This document shows positions 6,025-12,128 of a stretch of 12,128 nucleotides of DNA, in pieces. Where the stretch lies: contig LJNA01000030.1 of assembly GCA_001304365.1 (NCBI GenBank), positions 1 to 12,128 of the forward strand, written 5' to 3'. The DNA comes from Syntrophobacter sp. DG_60 (GTDB lineage Bacteria; Desulfobacterota; Desulfofervidia; Desulfofervidales; DG-60). The notes beneath the pieces are model-generated. The model was given only the letters and a program-made list of their open reading frames with translations, had not been told where the DNA came from and made no database searches. The translations under genes were made by a program, and so were the position numbers. How positions within the stretch are numbered: position 1 is the first letter of the stretch; each line of letters starts with the position of its first letter.

Positions 6025-8775
6025 ATGCATATCTATGCCGCCCCTTTTTCAGACCATATATTGGTTAAGGCAGTAGAGTTTTTTATTAAAAACGATATAG
6101 ATTTTAAAAAGACCATTTTGGTATTTCCTACTCAGAGGAGCAAAATTTATTTTGGACACTATCTTGCCAACCTTTCTAAAAAACCTGCCTTACTTTTACC
6201 CAATATGTATGAAGTAAGTGAATTTTACCAAGAGGTGACCCTTAGCCACTATAATGGGGTTATACTTGATGAGCTACAGCGTAACCTTTTGCTTAAGGAG
6301 GCTATTGGCAAGGTAAAAGAGGATTTAACCCCACTTTTTAAAAAAGAGAGGTTTTTAGGAAGCTTCTTGGAATTTACCTCCATTGGTAAAAAATTATTGA
6401 GATTTTATGATGAAATCATTTTAGAGGATATCGATTTTGATGCCCTAAAAAGGGAGGGTCTTTATACGGAGATAGAGGCACATATCCATATTTTAGAGGC
6501 TATTTTTAGAGAATATAAAAAGCTACTGCAGAAGCGAGGGTTTGTTGACCCTGTAATAAAACAGGCAAAAGCTAATTTGAATCTTGATTTTTTAAGACAC
6601 TTTAATGCCTTATATTTTATTGGTGCTATTAGCATGACAAAGAGTGAGACTATGCTCTTGCAAAAAATAGACCAGATGGTGCCAGTAAATATATTTTTCC
6701 ATACAGATAAGATTCTTACAGGGCAGCATAAGGTTATTTTAAAGAGATGCGGCTTGAAAGAAGAGGATATCCTTTGGCTGTCTTCAAAAATAAGATTTAG
6801 GCCAAGGTTTTTAGAGATTAAGGCCTTTCCAAATGGTATCTCCCAGGTGGCCTTTATTGTTAAAGCAGTTTCTGATTCTATAATTCGGGGCACCGGCCCC
6901 AGTGAAATTGCCATTGTGCTGCCTGATGAATCCCTAAAGGATGCCATTTTAAGCTTTATCCCTGAAAAGAATCTTAACCTCACTATGGGTCTTGATATAA
7001 GACATTCCCTAATCTACGGATTCCTATATGATTTTTATAGGCTTTTGGCGGGAGAAAGGGAATCTTCTTTTTATCATAAAGATTTTTTGACCTTCCTAAA
7101 AAATCCTATAGTGAAAAACCTCTGCCTTGAAGGCAAGCCCATTAGAGAAGATATTGAGTGTGCCACCTCCTTTATCCTTAAGGAGAATTTAATTTACATT
7201 CCATATCAACCACTTACCCAATTAATTCCTAGACTTTTAAGATTTATTTTAGAAGAAAAAACCCATCTAGGGAAAATAGATAATTTATATGATTTTTGTA
7301 ATTATATTGAACATTTCTTAAAATCTTTGCACAGATACCTTAAAGAAAGTGGGTTGTTAGAGCATTATCACCAGAAGTGTGCCTTAAATGACATCTTAAA
7401 GAGGCTAAAAGAGCTAGGAACCCTAGAATCTATAGGCATAAGTATAGCAGATGATGGCCTTTCATATTTAAATTTTTTCTTGGATCAATTAAGCGATAAA
7501 ACCTACCCCATCCCTAGTGACATGATAGAGGCCATTCAAGTGATGGGCATTTTAGAGACTAGAAACCTCTCATTTAAGACGGTAATCATCCCAGACATGA
7601 ATGAGGGGTCTCTGCCTTGGAAGAGTGAAAAAGACCTATTTTTAAATACACAGATCAGGAAAAGGGTAGGTCTACCTACCTCTTCTGACAGAGAAAACCT
7701 TTGTGCTTACTATTTTAAACGTTTGATGGATGGTGCTCATGGTGTCTATCTCTGTTATGTAGAGCAGGAAGATCGGGGTGTAAGGAGCAGGTTTATTGAG
7801 AAGTTGGTCTTTAAGGAAATTAAAAGGCCTGGTGTGGATATAGAGGATGTGGAAAAAAACATTGCCCAGGGGAAGGCCTATATGCTTTCTCTATTTTCTA
7901 AAGAAAAGACGACATCACCAACCACTTATTCATCCTTAGTAAAAGACAGTGCTGATTTGCGCCTTTTGCATAAGCTAAAATTTAATCACTCTATGCTTAC
8001 TGCCTACATCACTTGCCCTTATCATTTCTATCTTCAATATGTCTTGGGCATAAGACCACCTAGGCAAATAGAGGAGGAGATTACCCCTTTAGATATTGGA
8101 AAGGTTGTTCATGCCACGTTAAACCAAGTGTATAAAAATTATAGAGTATGGGAGATGTCTGCTCCTAAACTACATGATGTAATCTGGAACACAATGCAAG
8201 GGCATTTTGATTACCTCCAGCCAGGTCAAGAGATAACCCTGGATGTTTTAAGAGAAAAGTTAAGGCTTTTTGCAAAAAATGAGTGTGATGAGTTTTCCTC
8301 TGGCTGGCTCCCCGAGTTAGAATTTTTGGAATACAAGATGGAGGCCTATATAAATTTGGAAAGGAAAGAAGTTTGTTTGAGTGGCATTTTGGATAGGTTA
8401 GACAAGAGGGGTGAAAGATTCCGCCTTTTGGATTACAAGACAGGCAGACAGCTAAGTCAAAAAGAATGTAATATTAGTGAGGATTTTAAGGCCCCTCAAC
8501 TCCCCTTTTATCTATATTTGCTAAAACTAAAACATGATCTTTCTTATGAAAACTGTGAAGCCTTAGGGATTTATGATTTAAAGAATACATTTGAGATTAA
8601 AAGGCCCTATCAGAATTTTCAGAAAGACCCTATATCTTATATGAAATCCTTTGAAAAATGGCTTTATGATACGTTAAAACAGATATTTTCTAAAGACAAG
8701 CCTTGGCATAAGAGGGTATCCATGGATTGTGAATATTGTCCCTATCAAGATATGTGCAATCAAATCGGAGGTTAA
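6025..8775 (+). CDS. AddB-like protein: helicase-like fold without Walker A plus PD-(D/E)XK nuclease with iron-sulfur cysteines
   Basis: About 916 residues counted from the ATG at 6025. The N-terminus (APFSDHILVKAVEFF, then TILVFPTQRSKIYFGHYL) has the AddB/RecC-like pattern but no GxGKT Walker A, so this helicase core is probably not an ATPase. GILETR-x-L-x-F and MNEGSLPW (about 508-531) match the late UvrD-like motifs. The RecB-type nuclease has H696 (DIGKVVH), D790 (GILDRLD), D803 and K805 (LLDYKTGR), and Q in APQLPFYLYLL. C664 (ITCPYHF) with C902, C905 and C911 (CEYCPYQDMC) gives the AddB [4Fe-4S] pattern C...CX2CX5C. AddB partners the AddA helicase-nuclease in double-strand-break end resection, but no addA is adjacent; hpt follows instead. 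A TTG at 5974 in frame would add 17 hydrophobic residues and overlap the divergent gene, so ATG 6025 is preferred. No Shine-Dalgarno is visible. Confidence 0.88.
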   Translation: MHIYAAPFSDHILVKAVEFFIKNDIDFKKTILVFPTQRSKIYFGHYLANLSKKPALLLPNMYEVSEFYQEVTLSHYNGVILDELQRNLLLKEAIGKVKEDLTPLFKKERFLGSFLEFTSIGKKLLRFYDEIILEDIDFDALKREGLYTEIEAHIHILEAIFREYKKLLQKRGFVDPVIKQAKANLNLDFLRHFNALYFIGAISMTKSETMLLQKIDQMVPVNIFFHTDKILTGQHKVILKRCGLKEEDILWLSSKIRFRPRFLEIKAFPNGISQVAFIVKAVSDSIIRGTGPSEIAIVLPDESLKDAILSFIPEKNLNLTMGLDIRHSLIYGFLYDFYRLLAGERESSFYHKDFLTFLKNPIVKNLCLEGKPIREDIECATSFILKENLIYIPYQPLTQLIPRLLRFILEEKTHLGKIDNLYDFCNYIEHFLKSLHRYLKESGLLEHYHQKCALNDILKRLKELGTLESIGISIADDGLSYLNFFLDQLSDKTYPIPSDMIEAIQVMGILETRNLSFKTVIIPDMNEGSLPWKSEKDLFLNTQIRKRVGLPTSSDRENLCAYYFKRLMDGAHGVYLCYVEQEDRGVRSRFIEKLVFKEIKRPGVDIEDVEKNIAQGKAYMLSLFSKEKTTSPTTYSSLVKDSADLRLLHKLKFNHSMLTAYITCPYHFYLQYVLGIRPPRQIEEEITPLDIGKVVHATLNQVYKNYRVWEMSAPKLHDVIWNTMQGHFDYLQPGQEITLDVLREKLRLFAKNECDEFSSGWLPELEFLEYKMEAYINLERKEVCLSGILDRLDKRGERFRLLDYKTGRQLSQKECNISEDFKAPQLPFYLYLLKLKHDLSYENCEALGIYDLKNTFEIKRPYQNFQKDPISYMKSFEKWLYDTLKQIFSKDKPWHKRVSMDCEYCPYQDMCNQIGG

Positions 8776-8782
8776 ACCTCCG
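8766..8782. other. Perfect 7-bp hairpin enclosing the stop codon of the AddB-like gene
   Basis: CGGAGGT and ACCTCCG pair exactly, with the TAA stop codon as the 3-base loop. No T-run follows (GTGTTTGGG), so it is a poor rho-independent terminator, though it could slow exonucleases or weakly terminate before the hpt promoter 12 bases downstream. Confidence 0.45.
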
Positions 8783-8794
8783 GTGTTTGGGTAT

Positions 8795-8823
8795 TTGACA
8801 AGATTAAATCTCCAGACTATCTT
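8795..8823 (+). promoter_or_regulatory. Predicted sigma70 promoter for hpt, giving a leaderless or near-leaderless mRNA
   Basis: A perfect TTGACA -35 (8795-8800), an optimal 17-base spacer, and TATCTT (8818-8823). Start of transcription about 7 bases after the -10 falls on the GTG start codon at 8830. The spacer holds a small palindrome AGATT-A-AATCT (8801-8811), which could be an operator but is short enough to be chance. Confidence 0.55.
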
Positions 8824-8829
8824 ATAAGC

Positions 8830-9354
8830 GTGGAAGCAAAGAGTAAAAAGCCCCTCTTTACTAGGGAACAAATTGCTGATAGGGTAAGGGCACTGGCCCA
8901 GCAAATCAATCAAGACTATCAAGGCAAAAACCCTATAATTATAGGGGTATTAAAAGGGGCGTTTATGTTTTTGGCAGATCTTACACGCCTTATTTCTATC
9001 CCTTTCAAGATAGACTTTGTGCGTATAGTCAGCTATGGGAGTAAAGACTATAGCACTGGGGATATAAAATTAATTAAGGATGTGGAATTGCCCTTAAAGG
9101 ATGAGCATGTGCTTATTGTAGAAGATATTGTAGATATGGGATATAGTTTAAGGTTTTTGCTAGACCATATTGCTGCTAAAGGGCCTAAATCCCTTAAATT
9201 ATGCGCTTTTGTCGACAAAATAGAAAGGAGGAAAGTAAAGATCCCTATAGATTATATAGGATTTACGGTAAAAAAGGGGTTTCTTATAGGTTATGGTTTA
9301 GACTTTAATGAGACATTTAGGTGCCTGCCTGAGATTTACGAATTGATATTTTAA
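8830..9354 (+). CDS. hpt: Hypoxanthine (guanine) phosphoribosyltransferase
   Basis: Purine salvage enzyme that joins hypoxanthine or guanine to PRPP to make IMP or GMP; cytoplasmic. The 174 residues are the usual length. Visible motifs are the pyrophosphate-loop LKGAFMF (41-47), the flexible-loop SYG (68-70), the PRPP-binding VLIVEDIVDMGYSL (94-107), K130 in FVDK, and the base-binding C-terminal IGYGLDFNETFRCLPEIYEL. The PRPP loop has DMG where most relatives have DTG or DSG. The start is a GTG with no Shine-Dalgarno; in the same frame there is no ATG, GTG or TTG between it and the previous stop at 8773, so GTG 8830 is the best choice. The gene lies 54 bases after the AddB-like gene, with its own promoter between them. 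Family identity is secure; preference for hypoxanthine over guanine or xanthine cannot be read from sequence. Confidence 0.95.
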   Translation: MEAKSKKPLFTREQIADRVRALAQQINQDYQGKNPIIIGVLKGAFMFLADLTRLISIPFKIDFVRIVSYGSKDYSTGDIKLIKDVELPLKDEHVLIVEDIVDMGYSLRFLLDHIAAKGPKSLKLCAFVDKIERRKVKIPIDYIGFTVKKGFLIGYGLDFNETFRCLPEIYELIF

Positions 9355-9401
9355 GTAGGCTTCTAAATCCCGGATGCTAGTTGCCCTAATAAAGCTCTTT
9401 T

Positions 9402-9419
9402 ATTTCTTTTAAAAGAAAT
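9402..9419. promoter_or_regulatory. Perfect 18-base palindrome after hpt
   Basis: ATTTCTTTT followed directly by AAAAGAAAT, with no spacer, 47 bases after the hpt stop. An overlapping AT-rich inverted repeat (AATAAA-GCTCT-TTTATT) lies just before it. No T-run follows, so it is not a standard terminator. It could be a binding site for a dimeric regulator or simply AT-rich symmetry. The rest of 9355-9612 shows no gene. Confidence 0.4.
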
Positions 9420-9468
9420 CACCCTGGTTAATGCCCTCTAGGACCATATACTATAAATATACGGATTG

Positions 9469-9495
9469 TTGACTGCTGCGACCACTTAATATAAT
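9469..9495 (+). promoter_or_regulatory. Candidate promoter for the glycosyltransferase operon
   Basis: TTGACT (9469-9474) and TATAAT (9490-9495), separated by only 15 bases, shorter than ideal; an overlapping TATAAA (9495-9500) would be too far at 20. The whole 9480-9530 stretch is very AT-rich, with a second TATAAT at 9520-9525 lacking a -35. It would leave a leader of about 110 bases before the ATG at 9613. Confidence 0.4.
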
Positions 9496-9612
9496 ATAAA
9501 TTTATGCATTATGCTTTCATATAATTTCTCCTTCCTAAGTGGGTCTGTTGTTTGCAGCACTACGTTGGATGGATAGGCATAAGAGGGGGAGGAATGCAGG
9601 AGGGGTAAAACC

Positions 9613-10869
9613 ATGCACTATGATACGGCCCTCAGGAGTTACACCTCTAAGCGGGTCGAGGAGATCGAGTCAGGGGATATCCTGGTTGGGATCCCCTGTT
9701 ACAATAATGAGAAGACCATTGCCCAAGTGATCCAGATGGTTACCCACGGCCTGGCTAAGCATTACAAAGACCAAAGATGTGTGATTTTTATTGCCGATGG
9801 GGGTTCTACGGATGATAGCCGGGAGATGGCCAAGGAGTTTCAGATCAAACCCTGGCAGGAGAAGATCGTCTCCATATATAGGGGTCCGGGTGGCAAGGGG
9901 ACGGCCCTGAGGTCTGTTTTTGAGGCGGTCAAGCGGCTCAAGGTTCGGGCATGTGCTGTGGTGGACTCAGACATCAGGAGTATTACCTCGGACTGGGTGA
10001 AATATCTTCTCGATCCTGTGTTGGGGAAGGCCTATCAGTTCGTGGCCCCGGTTTACCTACGGCACAAGTACGACGGGACCATCACCAACAACATTGTTTA
10101 CAACCTCGCCCGAACCCTGTACGGCAAGCGGATACGACAGCCCATCGGGGGAGACTTTGCCCTCTCCAGGGACGTGGCTGAGTTCTATATCGAGCAGGAT
10201 GTCTGGGAGACCGATGTGGCCCGTTTTGGGATTGACATCTGGATGACCAGCAATGCCATTACCCAAGGCTTCCGGATTTGTCAGGCCAACCTGGGGGTGA
10301 AGATCCACGACGTAAAGGACCCAAGCCTTCATCTGGGGCCCATGTTTCGTCAGGTGCTCTGGACCATTTTTTCCCTGATGGAGCGTTTTGAAAACTACTG
10401 GAAGGGGATCAAAGGGAGCGAGCCTGTAGAGACCCTTGGCCACGAAGAATATGTTGAACCCGATCCCGTGACCGTGGACGCGGAGGGGATGATCCAGCAT
10501 TTCAAGACCGGTTTCCTTCAATTCTCACCCTTGTGGAAGGAAATTTTCTGTAAGGAGTGCTTTGAGGAAATCCGAAAGGCCACCCGGCTTGGACCTCGGA
10601 ATTTCCACCTCTCCACCGATGCCTGGATTAAAATTCTCTACGAGCTGGCGGCCACGTTTCATGCCTGGAGTGTCAACCGTGACAAGTTGATAGACCTGGT
10701 GACTCCGCTCTACTATGCTCGGGTGGCATCCTTTGTGCGGCAGACATGGGAAATGTCATCCCAGGAGGCCGAGGCCTTGGTAGAGGAACAGGCCCAGAGA
10801 TTTGAGGAGCACAAGGATTACCTGATTCGGGTCTGGAACAAGAAATATTCGGAGATTAGAGAATCCTGA
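9613..10869 (+). CDS. GT-A glycosyltransferase resembling mannosylglycerate/glucosyl-3-phosphoglycerate synthases
   Basis: 418 residues. Nucleotide-sugar-binding features in order: ILVGIPCYNNE (23-33), IADGGSTDDS (60-69), GGKGTALRSVFEA (93-105), the metal-binding DSD at 118-120 in VVDSDIRS, QPIGGDFALSR (176-186), GIDIWMT (206-212) and a candidate metal-binding H232 in VKIHDVKD. This order (GKG, DxD, QPxGG, GID, H) matches the retaining GT78 mannosylglycerate synthase and GT81 GpgS folds as I recall them, rather than ordinary inverting GT2 enzymes. No membrane segment is evident. The start has a strong ribosome binding site GGAGGGG (9599-9605), 7 bases upstream. The following gene is a GpgS-like enzyme 88 bases away, so a role in making or extending glucosylglycerate-type solutes is inferred. 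GC is far above the genes to the left. The exact sugar donor and acceptor are unknown. Confidence 0.75.
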   Translation: MHYDTALRSYTSKRVEEIESGDILVGIPCYNNEKTIAQVIQMVTHGLAKHYKDQRCVIFIADGGSTDDSREMAKEFQIKPWQEKIVSIYRGPGGKGTALRSVFEAVKRLKVRACAVVDSDIRSITSDWVKYLLDPVLGKAYQFVAPVYLRHKYDGTITNNIVYNLARTLYGKRIRQPIGGDFALSRDVAEFYIEQDVWETDVARFGIDIWMTSNAITQGFRICQANLGVKIHDVKDPSLHLGPMFRQVLWTIFSLMERFENYWKGIKGSEPVETLGHEEYVEPDPVTVDAEGMIQHFKTGFLQFSPLWKEIFCKECFEEIRKATRLGPRNFHLSTDAWIKILYELAATFHAWSVNRDKLIDLVTPLYYARVASFVRQTWEMSSQEAEALVEEQAQRFEEHKDYLIRVWNKKYSEIRES

Positions 10870-10957
10870 GCGGAACTCTTTTAGGATGGTCTGTGCTCTT
10901 CTGAAATTCATCCAGGCCCCGGCAAAGGAGAAAAAAAAGAGAAAAGGAGGAATCATT

Positions 10958-12128
10958 ATGGCCGATTTTCACCAGGAAGGGGTTATTACTACCCTTCATG
11001 CACTTTACGAGGCCTTCGATCGGGATGTATATGCGGTAGACCTAGAGCGCAAATTGGAGGACTACGCCAAGCATCTCAGAATTAGCCTCCTCCTTCCTTC
11101 CCTGTTTGCTGAGATCCAGACCCCCCAGGTTCTGGTCCGAATCCTGGATGAGATCCGACAGGTTCGCTATCTCCATAGCGTGGTGGTGGCTCTGGGGGGT
11201 GCCCCGGAGGAGGCCCAGTTCCGGGAGGCCAAGGAGTATTTCCAAAGGCTCTGTACGCCCGAGCGGGATGTGAAGATAGTCTGGGTAGATGGTCCCCGCG
11301 TCCAGAGCATCTTCCGGGAGATCCAAAAGCATGAGATCCCCACGGGGGTGCAGGGGAAAGGACAGTCCGTATGGATCAGTCTGGGATATCTTTTTGCTCG
11401 GGAGGATTGCGACGTGATCGCGCTCCATGACTGTGATATCGCTACTTACAACCGCATCCTCTTGGGACGCCTCATTGAGCCTACAGCCAACCCCAACAAT
11501 GACTTTGAATTCTGCAAAGGCTATTACCCCAGGATCTCGCACACAGAACGTGCCATGAAAGGGCGGGTCACCAGGCTTTTCGTAACCCCCTTTGTGGACG
11601 CTATGATGCACATTATGCACCAGCGAGGATTCAGCGATCTGGAACGCTTTTTTCAATACCACCGGAGCTTCGATTACCCTCTAGCCGGTGAGTTCAGCAT
11701 CATAACCCGGCTGGCAAGGGGAATTGATATTGCCTACGACTGGGGGCTGGAGGTGAGTACCCTCTCGGAGGTCTACGATCGGGTCAACCTCCGCAAAATC
11801 GCCCAGATCGACCTAGCACCCAACTACGAGCACAAGCACCAGGTTCTGTCCCAAGATGATGCCAACAAGGGGCTCCACCGGATGGTGCTGGATATTGCCA
11901 AGTTTTACTTCAACTATATGCGGTCTCACGGGGTACCCTTGAACGATTCCTTCGTAGACATGATCCAGCAAACGTATTATCAAATCGCCTTGGGTTTCAT
12001 CAAGAAATACAGCGCTGATGCCGAAGTTAACGATCTAGTTTTCGATCGCTATGAGGAGGAGTTCATACTCCGGCACTTTCGGGACTTCCTGTGGACTGCC
12101 TGGGAGCAGAGTCAGGAGCAGCGTGAAG
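10958..12128 (+). CDS. gpgS: Glucosyl-3-phosphoglycerate synthase-like glycosyltransferase (GT81), C-terminus beyond window
   Basis: 390 codons plus one base are present with no stop, so the gene runs off the end. The ATG is preceded by AAAAGGAGG (GGAGG at 10946-10950), 7 bases away. Visible motifs: GVQGKGQSVWISLGYL with GKG at 133-135, HDCDI with the metal-binding DCD at 158-160, PLAGE at 241-245 and YEHKHQ at 290-295, in the order seen in GpgS. GpgS transfers glucose from a nucleotide-glucose to 3-phosphoglycerate, making glucosyl-3-phosphoglycerate, which a phosphatase converts to the compatible solute glucosylglycerate. The enzyme is cytoplasmic. A phosphatase gene might lie just downstream, outside the window. 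It forms an operon with the preceding glycosyltransferase; the 88-base gap holds no obvious promoter or terminator. A mannosyl-3-phosphoglycerate or mannosylglycerate enzyme is the main alternative. Confidence 0.78.
   Translation, partial: MADFHQEGVITTLHALYEAFDRDVYAVDLERKLEDYAKHLRISLLLPSLFAEIQTPQVLVRILDEIRQVRYLHSVVVALGGAPEEAQFREAKEYFQRLCTPERDVKIVWVDGPRVQSIFREIQKHEIPTGVQGKGQSVWISLGYLFAREDCDVIALHDCDIATYNRILLGRLIEPTANPNNDFEFCKGYYPRISHTERAMKGRVTRLFVTPFVDAMMHIMHQRGFSDLERFFQYHRSFDYPLAGEFSIITRLARGIDIAYDWGLEVSTLSEVYDRVNLRKIAQIDLAPNYEHKHQVLSQDDANKGLHRMVLDIAKFYFNYMRSHGVPLNDSFVDMIQQTYYQIALGFIKKYSADAEVNDLVFDRYEEEFILRHFRDFLWTAWEQSQEQRE

Noticed and set aside
8766..8796. Rho-independent terminator after the AddB-like gene.
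   Set aside because: The hairpin is good but no run of T follows, so it was listed only as a hairpin.
9594..9608. Four-codon mini-frame ATG CAG GAG GGG TAA just before the first glycosyltransferase, like a leader peptide.
   Set aside because: The GGAGG before it is only about one base from the ATG, too close to be used, and the frame itself contains the ribosome binding site of the real gene.
11042..11662. A 206-codon open frame on the minus strand within the gpgS-like gene.
   Set aside because: It is antisense to a gene with clear family motifs, resembles no known protein, and long opposite-strand frames are common in higher-GC coding DNA.

Overview
The window looks like a chromosomal segment of a low-to-moderate GC, diderm, probably anaerobic bacterium. 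An AsmA-family envelope protein implies an outer membrane. SelB implies selenocysteine use. The archaemetzincin, the MerR-TPR protein and the two GT81/GT78-like glycosyltransferases would suit a thermophilic or sulfate-reducing Desulfobacterota/Thermodesulfobacteriota-type genome. That placement is inference from gene content; no rRNA or other marker gene is present.

Layout. (1) 1-2493, minus: the N-terminal 831 codons of an AsmA-family protein whose end lies outside the window. It contains three diverged tandem repeats of about 117 residues. A 197-base gap upstream (2494-2690) holds a good sigma70-type promoter and an imperfect 27-base palindrome just before the ribosome binding site. (2) 5996-2691, minus: a compact three-gene operon of archaemetzincin, a MerR-type HTH/TPR fusion protein, and selB. 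The gaps are 13 bases and a 4-base ATGA overlap. (3) 6025-8775, plus, divergent from the archaemetzincin gene: an AddB-like protein with an inactive-type helicase fold and a PD-(D/E)XK nuclease carrying iron-sulfur cysteines. No AddA partner is in view. (4) 8830-9354, plus: hypoxanthine phosphoribosyltransferase with its own promoter, placed so close to the start codon that the mRNA may be leaderless. (5) 9355-9612: intergenic, with an 18-base perfect palindrome and a plausible promoter. (6) 9613-12128, plus: two glycosyltransferases with strong ribosome binding sites, the second cut by the window edge. They probably make a glucosylglycerate-type compatible solute.

Base composition changes sharply near 9540-9600. 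Sampled lines to the left are about 22-45% GC (the AsmA gene somewhat higher), while the glycosyltransferase pair is about 55-57%, with a matching shift to G/C-ending codons. Together with strong Shine-Dalgarno sites, which the selB, AddB-like and hpt block mostly lacks, this suggests the glycosyltransferase operon was acquired from another lineage.

No tRNA, rRNA, CRISPR array, insertion sequence or convincing rho-independent terminator was seen. The most distinctive points are the archaemetzincin/MerR-TPR/selB operon, the orphan AddB-like nuclease, the transferred compatible-solute pair, and the possible leaderless starts.
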